A stretch of DNA of 64,000 nt from Clostridium_X cadaveris (GTDB lineage Bacteria > Bacillota > Clostridia > Clostridiales > Clostridiaceae). Position numbers and translations under genes: made by a program. Positions 1 through 9,443 of this stretch are shown here, piece after piece. Below the pieces are notes generated by a model. The model had not been told where the DNA came from. It saw only the letters and a list, made by a program, of their open reading frames with translations, and did not search any database. The stretch lies in NCBI RefSeq assembly GCF_039521325.1, contig NZ_BAAACD010000006.1; one strand, 5' to 3'. The stretch's first letter is position 1. Each line of letters begins with the position of its first letter.

Positions 1-11
1 ATTTTGCCATA

Positions 12-61
12 AAAAATCGACCTCCAATTCGTTAGATTTTTGGTCTAACTTTTGGGGGTCG
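12..61 (-). terminator. Intrinsic terminator of the rnf operon
   Basis: On the minus strand, downstream of the rnfB stop, a two-tier stem is visible: an outer CGACC(C/T)CC arm pairing across an inner GTTAGA/TCTAAC hairpin, followed by a run of six T. It closes the rnfCDGEAB transcript. Confidence 0.85.
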
Positions 62-151
62 GTTCATTATTCATAAAATTGTAGCTTTATTTTTAATAAA
101 ACTGTAGTTTAGCTAAAGAGTTAAAACTCCATCTAACGCTAAGAATTCAGT

Positions 152-1000
152 TTATTCAGATTTCTCAACCTTATCTATGATTGATCCTGATTCTACTTTA
201 CTTCCAAATGCCTTTATAATCTTAGCTGGACATTTTTGTACACAAGTCATGCAAAGAGTACATTTTTCCTTATCTATTACAGGAAGATTTCCTTCTATAA
301 CTATTGCTCCATTAGGGCAAAGTCTTGCACAAACTCCACATCCCATACATCCAGTAGAACATACATCCTTAACAGCCTTAAGCTTGTCTTTAGATGAACA
401 TTGAACTCTAATAATTTCTGATACTGGCTTGATTTCTATAATGTTTTTAGGACAAGCGGTAGCACAAGCTCCACATCCTGTACATTTTTCTTCGTCAACC
501 ACTGCTATTCCATCAACAATATGTATAGCATCAAATTGACAGACCTTTGTACAAGATCCTAATCCTAAACATCCAAAAGAACAAGATTTATCTCCGCCAC
601 CTGGAATTATAGCTGCTTCTCTGCAGTCTCTGTATCCATAATATTCTCCTGATTTCTTAGCAGTAGTACAAGTACCAGCACATTTTACAAAAGCCTTATT
701 TGGCTCTGATGATCCTGCATCTACTCCCATGATTGAAGCTATTTTTTCTGCAGCTGGAGCTCCTCCAACAGCACAGCCATTAACTGGTGCATTACCTTCA
801 ACAACTGCTTGAGCGAAAGCTTCACATCCTGCATATCCACATCCACCACAGTTTGCACCTGGTAGACAATCCTTGATTTGAGGAACTCTCTCATCTACTT
901 CAACTTTAAATTTCTTAGAAGCATATCCCAAACCAGCACCTAGCACTAATCCAAGACCTCCTAAACTTACAATCGGAAAAACTATTGAATTTATATCCAT
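152..1000 (-). CDS. rnfB: Rnf electron transport complex subunit B (ferredoxin-type iron-sulfur protein)
   Basis: RnfB passes electrons from ferredoxin into the membrane-bound Rnf complex, which couples ferredoxin:NAD+ oxidoreduction to ion pumping. The 282-residue protein begins with one hydrophobic helix (about residues 5-27). A CX4CGGCGYAGC cluster motif follows near residue 45, then several further Cys-rich motifs of ferredoxin type, including CTGCGACATACP and CTLCMTCVQKCP near the C-terminus. Length and cysteine layout match clostridial RnfB. It is the last gene of the operon, 13 bases after rnfA, and a terminator follows. The family assignment is secure. Confidence 0.96.
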   Translation of the reverse strand: MDINSIVFPIVSLGGLGLVLGAGLGYASKKFKVEVDERVPQIKDCLPGANCGGCGYAGCEAFAQAVVEGNAPVNGCAVGGAPAAEKIASIMGVDAGSSEPNKAFVKCAGTCTTAKKSGEYYGYRDCREAAIIPGGGDKSCSFGCLGLGSCTKVCQFDAIHIVDGIAVVDEEKCTGCGACATACPKNIIEIKPVSEIIRVQCSSKDKLKAVKDVCSTGCMGCGVCARLCPNGAIVIEGNLPVIDKEKCTLCMTCVQKCPAKIIKAFGSKVESGSIIDKVEKSE

Positions 1001-1013
1001 TCAATACACCCCC

Positions 1014-1592
1014 TTAGTGAATTAAGCCTTGGAAGCCTAAAAATGCGATTGACATTAAACAAGCAGTTAATAAAGAAAGTGGTAAACCTTGCATACATGC
1101 TGGTATGCTTTCGTTTTCTTCCATTCTCTCTCTTAAGCCCGCTAGTAAAACTATAGATAGCATATATCCAAGACCTGTAGCTACTGCTGCTACTAAAGAC
1201 TGTATAAGGTTATAGTTTTCATTCATATTAATGATAACAGCACCTAATATAGCACAGTTAGTAGTTATAAGTGGTAGGAATATTCCTAGAGCTTTGTACA
1301 AGCTTGGACTGTTCTTCTTTAAGAACATCTCAACTAATTGAACTAAAGCTGCAATAACTAGTATAAATGCTAGTGTATACATGTAAGTGATATCTAGTGG
1401 TATTAATATATATTTGTATACTGCGAAAGATACGATAGATGCGATAGCCATAACGAATGTAACGGCTCCTCCCATACCTACTGCAGTTTCTATCTTCTTA
1501 GATACTCCTAAGAATGAACAGATTCCTAAGAATTTTGCTAAAACAACGTTATTTACAAGCAAGCAGCTTATAAAGATAACAAATAAATTCAT
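1014..1592 (-). CDS. rnfA: Rnf complex integral membrane subunit A
   Basis: A 192-residue, six-helix membrane protein of the RnfA/NqrE family. It forms part of the membrane core through which electrons and ions pass. Visible family marks are the N-terminal NNVVLAKFLGICSFLGVSKK stretch and the TTNCAILG segment near the middle, where a cysteine is conserved in RnfA/RnfE and their Nqr counterparts. It sits between rnfE and rnfB in the standard clostridial order. Confidence 0.96.
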   Translation of the reverse strand: MNLFVIFISCLLVNNVVLAKFLGICSFLGVSKKIETAVGMGGAVTFVMAIASIVSFAVYKYILIPLDITYMYTLAFILVIAALVQLVEMFLKKNSPSLYKALGIFLPLITTNCAILGAVIINMNENYNLIQSLVAAVATGLGYMLSIVLLAGLRERMEENESIPACMQGLPLSLLTACLMSIAFLGFQGLIH

Positions 1593-1637
1593 CTAATCTC
1601 ACCCTTCTTTCTATTTGACTTCTAACTATTTTCTACT

Positions 1638-2309
1638 TTATGCTTCTTTATGCTTTGAACAATGTCCACAATTTCCATCGCAGCCTGCAAATTCAGTAAT
1701 TCTCTTGTTTTCATTCTTCTTCTTAGCATTTCTGTAATTTAATAAAGCCATTAATATAGCAAGAGTCAAGAAAGCTCCTGGTGCTAAAACCATTATTGTT
1801 GCTGGTTCATAAGCAGCTGGTAACACTGTGTAATCAAATATCTTTCCTGTTCCTAAAAGTTCTCTTATTGCTCCAACAACTAAAAGAGCTACTGTAAATC
1901 CTAATCCTTGTCCTAATCCATCAAAGATAGAAAGTACTGGACCATTCTTAGAAGCAAATGCTTCTGCTCTTCCAAGTATCATACAGTTAACAACTATAAG
2001 AGGTATGAACAATCCTAATGCGCTATATAATGAAGGTACAAAACCTTGTAATAAGAATTGTAACATAGTAACGAAACCTGCTATTACAACTATAAATGCT
2101 GGTATACGAATTTCATCTGGTATGAATTTTCTAAGTAGTGATATAACGATGTTTGAACCTATCAATACCACTGTAGCAGCAAGACCCATACCTAGACCAT
2201 TAATTGCACTAGTAGTAACCGCTAGTGTTGGACACATAGCAAGTACTTGAACGAATATAACATTTTCTGTGATAACACCATTTTTAATACGCTCTAAAGG
2301 AGAATACAT
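1638..2309 (-). CDS. rnfE: Rnf complex integral membrane subunit E
   Basis: A 223-residue RnfE/NqrD-type membrane protein, paralogous to RnfA. The LCPTLAVTTSAINGLGMG-like N-terminus and the VVNCMILGRAEAFA segment are typical. The last 25 or so residues are hydrophilic with a Cys/His-rich end (CDGNCGHCSKH), which may bind metal; that is inference. Its ATG overlaps the rnfG stop by one base (TAATG), so translation is probably coupled. The ribosome site AAGGAGG lies eight bases upstream. Confidence 0.95.
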   Translation of the reverse strand: MYSPLERIKNGVITENVIFVQVLAMCPTLAVTTSAINGLGMGLAATVVLIGSNIVISLLRKFIPDEIRIPAFIVVIAGFVTMLQFLLQGFVPSLYSALGLFIPLIVVNCMILGRAEAFASKNGPVLSIFDGLGQGLGFTVALLVVGAIRELLGTGKIFDYTVLPAAYEPATIMVLAPGAFLTLAILMALLNYRNAKKKNENKRITEFAGCDGNCGHCSKHKEA

Positions 2310-2899
2310 TATTTATTACCTCCTTGTAAATTTTCTTTGTAGAATTTGATTGCATCATTAACTCCATTAGTTACTCCTTTTGAAGTTATTGTCGCACCTG
2401 TGATAGCTTTAATTTGACTATCATTTCCTTCAGTCTTTACAACTTCTATATCTTTGTCTATAGACTTTCCTGCATATTGTCCGTAGAACTCAGGATTTTT
2501 ACAGTTTGCACCAAGACCTGCAGTTTCTGATTGAGAAAGTATTTGTATTCCTGCAAGTTTTCCTGCTTTATCTATTCCAACTATAAGTTGAATTTGTCCG
2601 CCATATCCTTTGCTTGCTACTTTTATAGCATATCCAACAGATTCGCTTCCTTTTTTACCTTCATTTACTTCTAAAACAGTTTCAGTTAAGTTTACTTCTT
2701 TTTTAGAGAAACTATCAGCATCAGTAAGCAATGCTTTCATGGCATTTTCATTAGCTAACTTTTCTTGGTTAGCTATAGAATCTTTAGTTACATTGTAAAC
2801 AAGACCTAAAATTAATCCAGCTATAGCTGTTATAATTAAAAGTATTAATCCTAATTGAACTATACTTTTTTCTTTTTTTATTTCAACTTTATTTTCCAT
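2309..2899 (-). CDS. rnfG: Rnf complex subunit G with covalently bound FMN
   Basis: RnfG carries FMN linked to a threonine through a phosphoester bond, placed there by ApbE. The 196-residue protein has one N-terminal membrane anchor (about residues 15-37) and an extracytoplasmic FMN-binding domain. The acceptor motif is ITGATITSKG near the C-terminus. I chose the ATG at 2899 because GGGGAGG lies eight bases upstream; an upstream in-frame start at 2935 lacks such a site. The gene overlaps the end of rnfD by 11 bases. Confidence 0.95.
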   Translation of the reverse strand: MENKVEIKKEKSIVQLGLILLIITAIAGLILGLVYNVTKDSIANQEKLANENAMKALLTDADSFSKKEVNLTETVLEVNEGKKGSESVGYAIKVASKGYGGQIQLIVGIDKAGKLAGIQILSQSETAGLGANCKNPEFYGQYAGKSIDKDIEVVKTEGNDSQIKAITGATITSKGVTNGVNDAIKFYKENLQGGNK

Positions 2900-3896
2900 G
2901 TTTTTTCGCCTCCCCAAAAGTTCTAGGAGTTGCAAACTTATCTATTAGTGGAACACATAAATTCATTATTAATATTGAATAAGAAACACCTTCTGGGTAT
3001 CCACCTATAGTACGAATTATAGTTGCAATTATACCACATCCTAATGCGAATATAACTTGTCCCTTTTTAGTCATTGGTGTAGTTGTATAATCTGTAGCCA
3101 TGAATATAGCTCCAAGCATTAATCCACCAGTGAAAATTTCGTATATTCCATTTCCAGTCATAAATCCATTTCTTCCAATAACAGTAGTTAATATTGCAAC
3201 TGTTCCTATATAAACCACTGGTATTTCCCAAGAAATAACTCTTCTATATAATAAATATATAAACCCTATTAAAAGTGCTAATGCAGAAGTTTCACCTATA
3301 CATCCTCCGATGTTTCCAATGAAAGCTTGTGATAAAGTTGGAAGAGTGCCTTCTCCAGCTTTTAATATTGCAAGTGGAGTTGCTGTTGTTGCTCCATCAA
3401 GAGTCCAAGTAGTCATTGCTATAGGCCATGATGCAAGTAAGAAAGCTCTTCCTGCTAAAGCTGGGTTTACTATGTTTTGTCCAATTCCACCGAATAATTG
3501 TTTTACGATTAGAACTGCAAAAACACTACCTACTGCAACCATCCAAAGTGGCATAGTTGGAGGAACGTTAAATGCTAAAAGTAATCCTGTTACTGCTGCA
3601 CTTAAATCTCCTACAGTTATATCTTTATGTGTTAATCTTTGCCATAAATACTCTGATAAAACTGCTGCTGCTACTGCTACTATCATAACCAAAGCAGCTC
3701 TCATTTTAAAGAAGTATATTCCAGCTAAAGCTGCTGGTAATAATGCTATTAAAACATCCCTCATAATAGTCTGCACAGACTCATTAGTTCTAATATGTGG
3801 TGATGAAGATAATGTAAGCATTGGCATCTTCACCTTTCCACTATTGCCAGTTTGTCCTGCAGTTTTTTGGGATACTGTTGCGCTTGTTTCGCTCAT
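2889..3896 (-). CDS. rnfD: Rnf complex membrane subunit D, flavin-carrying
   Basis: A 335-residue, multi-helix subunit of the NqrB/RnfD family. The segment LDGATTATPLAI carries the SGAT/DGAT-type site at which FMN is attached to a threonine. Hydrophobic helices fill residues 50-330. The ATG at 3896 is preferred over the GTG at 3908 because AAGGGGTG sits nine bases before it. The gene lies 29 bases after rnfC and overlaps rnfG. Confidence 0.95.
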   Translation of the reverse strand: MSETSATVSQKTAGQTGNSGKVKMPMLTLSSSPHIRTNESVQTIMRDVLIALLPAALAGIYFFKMRAALVMIVAVAAAVLSEYLWQRLTHKDITVGDLSAAVTGLLLAFNVPPTMPLWMVAVGSVFAVLIVKQLFGGIGQNIVNPALAGRAFLLASWPIAMTTWTLDGATTATPLAILKAGEGTLPTLSQAFIGNIGGCIGETSALALLIGFIYLLYRRVISWEIPVVYIGTVAILTTVIGRNGFMTGNGIYEIFTGGLMLGAIFMATDYTTTPMTKKGQVIFALGCGIIATIIRTIGGYPEGVSYSILIMNLCVPLIDKFATPRTFGEAKKHGK

Positions 3897-3925
3897 TATA
3901 AAAGTCACCCCTTAGTCTATTTTTC

Positions 3926-5248
3926 TTATTTCTTTCTCTTATTTGCTAAAACTGCACGCTTAGCAACACGTATTGATTGAAGTATGTTCTTCTTTGCAGG
4001 ACATACAAATGTACAACATCCACATTCTATACAGTCTAATCCGTGGAAGTTTTCAAATTCTTCTAATTCATTTCTTTGAGATAAACTTTGAAGCTTAGTT
4101 GGTAGAAGATTCATTGGACATGCTTCTACACACTTTCCACATCTTATACAGTTTGAAGTGTCTGGTAATACTGCCATATCCTTTGTAAGAGCTAATATTC
4201 CTGATGTTCCTTTTGTAACTGGAATTTCTATAGTGCTTATAGTCATTCCCATCATAGGACCACCAGATATAACTTTAACTGGATCTTCCTTAAATCCACC
4301 ACATGCCTCTTCAATTAATTCTTGTACTGAAGTTCCAAGCTTAACTTTAAGGTTCTTTGGCTCTCTTATAGCTTCTCCTGTTACAGTTACTATTCTTTCT
4401 ATAAGTGGCTCACATTGAACTACACTCTTATAAATTTGATATACCGTACCTACGTTTTGAACTATACATGAAACGTCAGCTGGAAGTTTTCCTGATGGTA
4501 CTTCTCTCTTAGTTACAGCATAGATTAATTGCTTTTCAGCACCTTGTGGGTACTTAGTCTTTAATGCTTTAACTTCTATTCTGCTTTCATTAGCAGTAAG
4601 CTTGTTCATAGCTGCAATAGCATCTAGCTTATTGTTTTCTATTCCAATATAACCTTTTGCTTGAGGGAATAATTTTAATATAATTTTTAGACCTTCAACG
4701 ATCTTTTCTCCCTCTTCAAGCATTAATCTGTGGTCACAAGTTAAGTAAGGTTCACACTCTGCAGCATTTATTATTATGCTGTCAATAGTCTTGTCCTTAG
4801 GTGGAGTTAACTTAACATGAGTTGGGAATGTTGCTCCTCCCATACCTACGATACCAGCTTCTTTAATGATTGATACTATCTCTTCATTTGAAAGCTTTTC
4901 GTAATCTCTTTCTTCAGCCTTTTCAACTGCTTCGTAAAGGTTATCGTTTTCTACGATAATAGACATAGCCTTTGTTCCCATTGATGTCATTCTTGGTTCA
5001 ACATTTTTTACTGTACCGGAAACACTGCTATAAATTGGAGCTGAGACAAAACCGCCAGCTTCACCAATTTTTTGACCTACTAATACTCTATCTCCTTTTT
5101 TTACAAGAGCTGTACATGGTGCTCCTATATGCTGAGATAAAGGAAATACTAAGTCACCTTTAGGAAGATACTCTTCTATAGGCTTCTTCTCTGTTAAGTG
5201 CTTTCCATGAGGTGGATGAACACCTTTTTTAAAAGTTAACAGTTCCAT
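3926..5248 (-). CDS. rnfC: Rnf complex subunit C, NADH-binding, two [4Fe-4S] clusters
   Basis: RnfC is the peripheral NAD-linked subunit. The 440-residue protein has an N-terminal barrel-like domain, a Rossmann/flavin-binding core (GMGGATFPTHVK near residue 135, the typical NuoF-like site, and INAAECEPYLTCD after it), and a C-terminal pair of ferredoxin motifs, CIRCGKCVEACP and CIECGCCTFVCP. It is the first gene of the operon. AAAGGAAG lies upstream of the ATG. I could not settle the rnf promoter in the A/T-rich 140 bases upstream. Confidence 0.96.
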   Translation of the reverse strand: MELLTFKKGVHPPHGKHLTEKKPIEEYLPKGDLVFPLSQHIGAPCTALVKKGDRVLVGQKIGEAGGFVSAPIYSSVSGTVKNVEPRMTSMGTKAMSIIVENDNLYEAVEKAEERDYEKLSNEEIVSIIKEAGIVGMGGATFPTHVKLTPPKDKTIDSIIINAAECEPYLTCDHRLMLEEGEKIVEGLKIILKLFPQAKGYIGIENNKLDAIAAMNKLTANESRIEVKALKTKYPQGAEKQLIYAVTKREVPSGKLPADVSCIVQNVGTVYQIYKSVVQCEPLIERIVTVTGEAIREPKNLKVKLGTSVQELIEEACGGFKEDPVKVISGGPMMGMTISTIEIPVTKGTSGILALTKDMAVLPDTSNCIRCGKCVEACPMNLLPTKLQSLSQRNELEEFENFHGLDCIECGCCTFVCPAKKNILQSIRVAKRAVLANKRKK

Positions 5249-5388
5249 TGTATTACTTCCTTTCTTCTTTTATGTTTTGAAAAGTTTTAAAATAATTTTT
5301 TTAAATTTATTATAAATTTTAAAATATTTATCTTACTTATTATAAAACAATCTTTATTAGGTTTCCAGTAGTTTTGAAAAAAAGAACT

Positions 5389-5880
5389 TTATTGTATTAA
5401 TTTTCTTTTTTTTAAATTATAACAGACAATCCCTGTAAAATAACCGGTTATGACAGCTGCTATCATAAGTACTGGAAGATATATATACATCCTAAAGTCT
5501 CCAATGACAATTGACGCAATTAAAAGCTGACCTATATTGTGAAATATAGCTCCAGCTATGCTTAGCCAAGGAATACTTATGTCATCCTTAAAATAATTAT
5601 ATAAAAGAATCATTGAAATATTGCTCAAAAGACCTCCTGCTAAGCTAAAAAGAAATCCAAATATATTTCCTCCAAAAATAGAACCTATAATCGTTCTTAG
5701 TATCATTATTGTTATAGCTTCTTTTCCTCCAAAAGTCACAAGGACAAATAATGATACAGCATTAGCTAGTCCCAGTTTAATCCCTGGAAATATAACTGGT
5801 ATTCGTGCTTCAATAACATGCACTATTAAAGCTATACCTAATAGCATACTGAGGTACAATAATTTATTTACTTTTTTCAT
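5389..5880 (-). CDS. Gx transporter family / heptaprenyl diphosphate synthase component I-like membrane protein
   Basis: A small hydrophobic protein of about 163 residues with five or six predicted helices. The segment PGIKLGLANAVSLF marks the family annotated as Gx transporter or HepI-like protein; its biochemical role is not established. In clostridia it often stands beside a NusG-domain-II gene, apbE and rnf, which suggests a supporting role in Rnf assembly or flavin supply (inference). The start may be the ATG at 5880 or a GTG four codons upstream at 5892 that sits close behind TAAGG. Confidence 0.8.
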   Translation of the reverse strand: MKKVNKLLYLSMLLGIALIVHVIEARIPVIFPGIKLGLANAVSLFVLVTFGGKEAITIMILRTIIGSIFGGNIFGFLFSLAGGLLSNISMILLYNYFKDDISIPWLSIAGAIFHNIGQLLIASIVIGDFRMYIYLPVLMIAAVITGYFTGIVCYNLKKRKLIQ

Positions 5881-5894
5881 ATTCTGCACCAACC

Positions 5895-6275
5895 TTAGTA
5901 AGTTGCTCCATCGATTTCATCCTGGATACCTGATATCTTTATATAAGTTTTATGTGGAATACAAACTGCCATTTCTCCTTTTTTAGAAAGCCACCCTGTT
6001 TTCACACAGACATCATCTTTACAGTTTGCTTCTTCAAATCTAATTCTTCCCTTTTCAACTAGAATAACATTGTATTCATCATCTCCAACGGTAATTTTTT
6101 TTGGTTTATCTACAGCTTGTAGGTCTATGGTATCTATCAGTTTTCCATCCTTGTACACTTCCGCCTTTAAACGATCCGTACTGCTATCCTTAAAAAAATA
6201 ATAGGCTATGGAAGCTATACTTGCTATAAATACAGTTATCGTCAGCATCAAGACAAATTTATCTCCACGCTTCAT
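5895..6275 (-). CDS. NusG domain II-containing extracytoplasmic protein
   Basis: A 126-residue protein with one N-terminal membrane helix (about residues 8-28) followed by a NusG-domain-II-like fold. Two cysteines in ANCKDDVCVKTGW and the later CIPH segment are typical of this family. Function is unknown. TAAGGAG lies seven bases before the ATG. The gene overlaps the end of apbE by 17 bases, so the two are co-translated and probably act in the same process as the downstream Rnf genes. Confidence 0.85.
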   Translation of the reverse strand: MKRGDKFVLMLTITVFIASIASIAYYFFKDSSTDRLKAEVYKDGKLIDTIDLQAVDKPKKITVGDDEYNVILVEKGRIRFEEANCKDDVCVKTGWLSKKGEMAVCIPHKTYIKISGIQDEIDGATY

Positions 6276-7299
6276 GTGAATACTCCTTATTAGTTATATT
6301 AAAATTACTCTCATTTATGCCTGATGATGTGTAAATCTTGTTATCATCAGTTACAATAATAGCCTCTACTCCACCTATTGATTCTATAAGCTGCATAGCT
6401 TTTTCTACTCCAATAACATAAGTAGCAGTAGAAAGGGCATCTCCATCTATAGATTTATCAGATATTATTGTAGAACTTATTATTCCATTTTCTGATGGAT
6501 ATCCTGTACTTGGATCCATTATGTGATGATATCTCTTACCATCTTTTTCAAAGTATCTCTCATAATTTCCTGAAGTAACAACAGATTTATCCTTCACTTT
6601 TACAACTCCAAAGTATTCTCCTTGAGTCTTTTTAGGGTCTTGAATTCCTATATTTAAAACTTCTTTTCCATCTTTGCTACCGTAAACATAGAGATTCCCA
6701 CCTAAATTTATCATAGCACTATCTATTTTATACTTTTTCAATATATTTACAAGTTCATCTGCAGCATATCCTTTGGCTATACCGCCTAAATCTATGGCCA
6801 TTCCTTTTTCTTTAAGGTATATAGTCTTTTTTTCTTTATTTATCTCTATATTTCTATAGTCAACTTTTTTCAATGCTTCATCTATCTCCGATTTTTCTGG
6901 AACTCTCTCATTTTCAGTTCCTATTGCCCATAAAGCATCAACTGGTCTTATTGATATATCAAATCTTGATTTACTAAGCTCTCCATAATAAATCCCTCTT
7001 TCAATTACTTCAAATATGGAATCGCTTACTATTACGGGTTTAATACCTGCTTCTTTATTTATTTGGGATATTTCACTATCTCCTATATTAAGAGACATAC
7101 TTTTCTCTATTTCATCAATCCTTTTTACAGACTCTTCAATAGCTTTCTCTCCATCTTTTCCATAATATTTTAGACTTATAATGGTTCCCATCATAAAAGC
7201 TTCTTTTGAATATTCCTTTTTCCCTACGCTACACCCGGCTAGTGGCAGTAAAACTATTAAGATTAAAATTAAGCTTATAAATTTACATGTTTTCTTCAT
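6259..7299 (-). CDS. apbE: FAD:protein FMN transferase, lipoprotein
   Basis: ApbE uses FAD as donor to attach FMN covalently to Thr residues of RnfG and RnfD. The 346-residue protein opens with a lipoprotein signal (Lys-rich start, hydrophobic core, lipobox LAGC near residue 23), so it acts outside the membrane where the RnfG acceptor lies. Family motifs visible are MGTIISLKYY, AIDLGGIAKGYAAD, INLGGNLYVYG, HHIMDPSTGYP and GDALSTATYV. It is the first gene of a set leading into rnf, which fits its job as maturation enzyme for that complex. Confidence 0.94.
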   Translation of the reverse strand: MKKTCKFISLILILIVLLPLAGCSVGKKEYSKEAFMMGTIISLKYYGKDGEKAIEESVKRIDEIEKSMSLNIGDSEISQINKEAGIKPVIVSDSIFEVIERGIYYGELSKSRFDISIRPVDALWAIGTENERVPEKSEIDEALKKVDYRNIEINKEKKTIYLKEKGMAIDLGGIAKGYAADELVNILKKYKIDSAMINLGGNLYVYGSKDGKEVLNIGIQDPKKTQGEYFGVVKVKDKSVVTSGNYERYFEKDGKRYHHIMDPSTGYPSENGIISSTIISDKSIDGDALSTATYVIGVEKAMQLIESIGGVEAIIVTDDNKIYTSSGINESNFNITNKEYSHEAWR

Positions 7300-7423
7300 A
7301 ATTTTCTATAACCACCCTTAAAATTACTTTTTTCTCACGTTAAGAGTTATTTCTTATCATATTATACAATATTTTTTTTCTCATATCCATATATTATAAC
7401 ATATTTTTTGAAAATTCTATAAC

Positions 7424-7466
7424 AAGAAAATAAAGCCTAAGAACCAATTTAAGCGATTCTTAGGCC
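7424..7466 (-). terminator. Intrinsic terminator after the transketolase genes
   Basis: A minus-strand hairpin with GCCTAAGAA pairing to TTCTTAGGC, followed by TTTATTTTC, lies 30 bases after the tktC stop. It separates that operon from apbE. Confidence 0.85.
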
Positions 7467-7496
7467 ATTAATTACATATATTTCTATATTTCCATA

Positions 7497-8435
7497 CTAT
7501 TTTATAGCTAATCCTCTTTTTACTACTTTAACTATATCATTTGCAGTTAATTCGTAAGCTTTTAATAATTCAGCTGGCTTTCCACTTTCTCCAAAAGTAT
7601 CTTTAACTCCTACTTTTAGAACTGGAACAGGATGATTTTCACATATAACTTCACTTACGGCACTTCCAAGACCACCGATTATAGAGTGCTCTTCTGCAGT
7701 TACAATCAAACCAGTTTCTCTTGCAGCAGCAACTATAGCTTCTGTATCTATTGGCTTAATTGTATGTATGTTTATAACTTTAACCTTTATTCCTTCTTCT
7801 GCTAACATATTGTAAGCTTCAAGAGCTGCATCTACCATTATACCTGTAGCTACAATTGTTGCTTCTTTACCTTCTCTTAGAGTAACAGCTTTACCTATTT
7901 CGAATTTGTATCCTTCAAAATCACTTACAGTATTTACTGCTGCTCTTCCAAGTCTAACATAGCAAGGTCCATTTAGTTCAGAAATAGCCTTTATAGCTGC
8001 TGTTGTTTCTATATCATCTGCTGGACATAATACTGTCATTCCTGGTATTGTTCTCATTAAAGCTATATCTTCTATTGATTGGTGAGTTGCTCCATCTTCC
8101 CCAACAGTTAATCCTGCATGAGTAGCACATATTTTTACGTTTAAATGAGGATATCCTATAGAGTTTCTGATTTGCTCAAAAGCTCTTCCTGCAGCAAACA
8201 TAGCAAAAGTACTTACAAATGGAATTTTTCCACAAGTAGACATACCGGCTGCTACTGACATCATGTTAGCTTCTGCAATACCCATGTTGAAGAATCTTTC
8301 TGGATATTCTCCTTTAAAGTCCGCTGTCTTTGTTGATTTTGATAAATCAGCATCCATTACAACTACGTTCTTATTTTCTCCGCCTAGTTCTTTTAATGCT
8401 TTTCCATAAGCCTCTCTAGTAGCCATCTTTGCCAT
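7497..8435 (-). CDS. Transketolase, C-terminal subunit
   Basis: Pyrimidine-binding plus C-terminal domains of a two-subunit transketolase (312 residues), acting with the N-terminal subunit in the non-oxidative pentose phosphate pathway. FFNMGIAEANMMSVAAGMS carries the conserved catalytic Glu, and FAMFAAGRAFEQIRNSI follows as in the family. The ATG overlaps the stop of the N-terminal subunit by one base (TAATG), so equimolar expression is likely. Split transketolases are common in clostridia. Confidence 0.94.
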   Translation of the reverse strand: MAKMATREAYGKALKELGGENKNVVVMDADLSKSTKTADFKGEYPERFFNMGIAEANMMSVAAGMSTCGKIPFVSTFAMFAAGRAFEQIRNSIGYPHLNVKICATHAGLTVGEDGATHQSIEDIALMRTIPGMTVLCPADDIETTAAIKAISELNGPCYVRLGRAAVNTVSDFEGYKFEIGKAVTLREGKEATIVATGIMVDAALEAYNMLAEEGIKVKVINIHTIKPIDTEAIVAAARETGLIVTAEEHSIIGGLGSAVSEVICENHPVPVLKVGVKDTFGESGKPAELLKAYELTANDIVKVVKRGLAIK

Positions 8436-9259
8436 TAGTTTTCACCTCCGATTTCTTTTATAGCAATTTCACATTGCTCTTTGCTTGGAGCTGTTCCATG
8501 CCATCCAGCTTGATTCTCCATAAATGATACTCCCTTACCTTTTACAGTATGACACACTACTGCTGTTGGCTGTCCCTTAGTGTTCTTGGCTTCATCTATA
8601 GCATTTTGTACTGCTTCTAAATCATGTCCGTCTATCTCTATAACATGCCATCCGAAAGCTTTAAACTTTTGTTCTATTGGACCTGGGTTCATTACATCTT
8701 CACATTTACCATCTATTTGTAATCCGTTTGAGTCAATAAATGCTGTTAAATTGTCAAGTTTGTAGTGAGCTGCACACATTGCCGCTTCCCAAACTTGACC
8801 TTCTTCAAGCTCTCCGTCTCCTAATAAAGAATATACTCTATAAGCTTTACCATCACATTTTCCAGCTAGCGCCATTCCTACAGCTGTAGAAATTCCCTGA
8901 CCCAATGATCCTGTTGACATATCAACTCCAGGAACATCGTTCATATTTGGGTGTCCTTGAAGCATAGTTCCAATTTTTCTTAATGTGTGAAGTTCATCAA
9001 CATTGAAGAAACCTCTTCTTGCTAAAGCACTGTATAGTACTGGAGCTGCATGACCTTTAGATAGTACAAATCTATCTCTCTCTGGGTCTCTTGGCTTTTC
9101 TGGATTGATATTCATCTCATTAAAATATAATGTTGTTAAAATCTCTACTGCTGAAAGAGATCCACCTGGGTGACCAGATGCCGATTCAGTTAGCATTGTA
9201 ACTATATCTTTTCTTATTACCTTTGCTATTTCTTGTAATTCATTAATGTTCTTTTTCAC
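8435..9259 (-). CDS. Transketolase, N-terminal (thiamine diphosphate-binding) subunit
   Basis: A 274-residue subunit that binds the diphosphate of ThDP and Mg2+. Motifs: ESASGHPGGSLSAVEIL, RDRFVLSKGHAAPVLYSAL, and the ThDP motif GDGELEEGQVWEA followed by an Asn (DSNGLQIDG). I chose the GTG at 9259 because AGGAGG lies eight bases upstream; a GTG at 9268 overlaps the ribosome site itself. A possible promoter (TTGAAA-N18-TAAAAT) lies about 60 bases upstream. Confidence 0.94.
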   Translation of the reverse strand: MKKNINELQEIAKVIRKDIVTMLTESASGHPGGSLSAVEILTTLYFNEMNINPEKPRDPERDRFVLSKGHAAPVLYSALARRGFFNVDELHTLRKIGTMLQGHPNMNDVPGVDMSTGSLGQGISTAVGMALAGKCDGKAYRVYSLLGDGELEEGQVWEAAMCAAHYKLDNLTAFIDSNGLQIDGKCEDVMNPGPIEQKFKAFGWHVIEIDGHDLEAVQNAIDEAKNTKGQPTAVVCHTVKGKGVSFMENQAGWHGTAPSKEQCEIAIKEIGGEN

Positions 9260-9390
9260 AGCAAACACCTCCTAAGTTTTTGATAATACATAGTTATCAT
9301 ATTTTAAAATAATTTACTAGTTTTTTTCAATATGTAGTAAAGTTATTTTTTACCCATCTAATATTCTACCACAAAATTATAACTCAAATA

Positions 9391-9425
9391 CAAAAAAAGT
9401 GCCAAGAAATATTTCTTGACACTTT
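9391..9425 (-). terminator. Intrinsic terminator of the mazEF operon
   Basis: A nearly perfect minus-strand stem (AAAGTG then CAAGAA pairing with TTCTTG and CACTTT, one mismatch), followed by TTTTTTTG, lies just after the toxin gene. Confidence 0.88.
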
Positions 9426-9443
9426 GTTACGGTATTTTTATCT

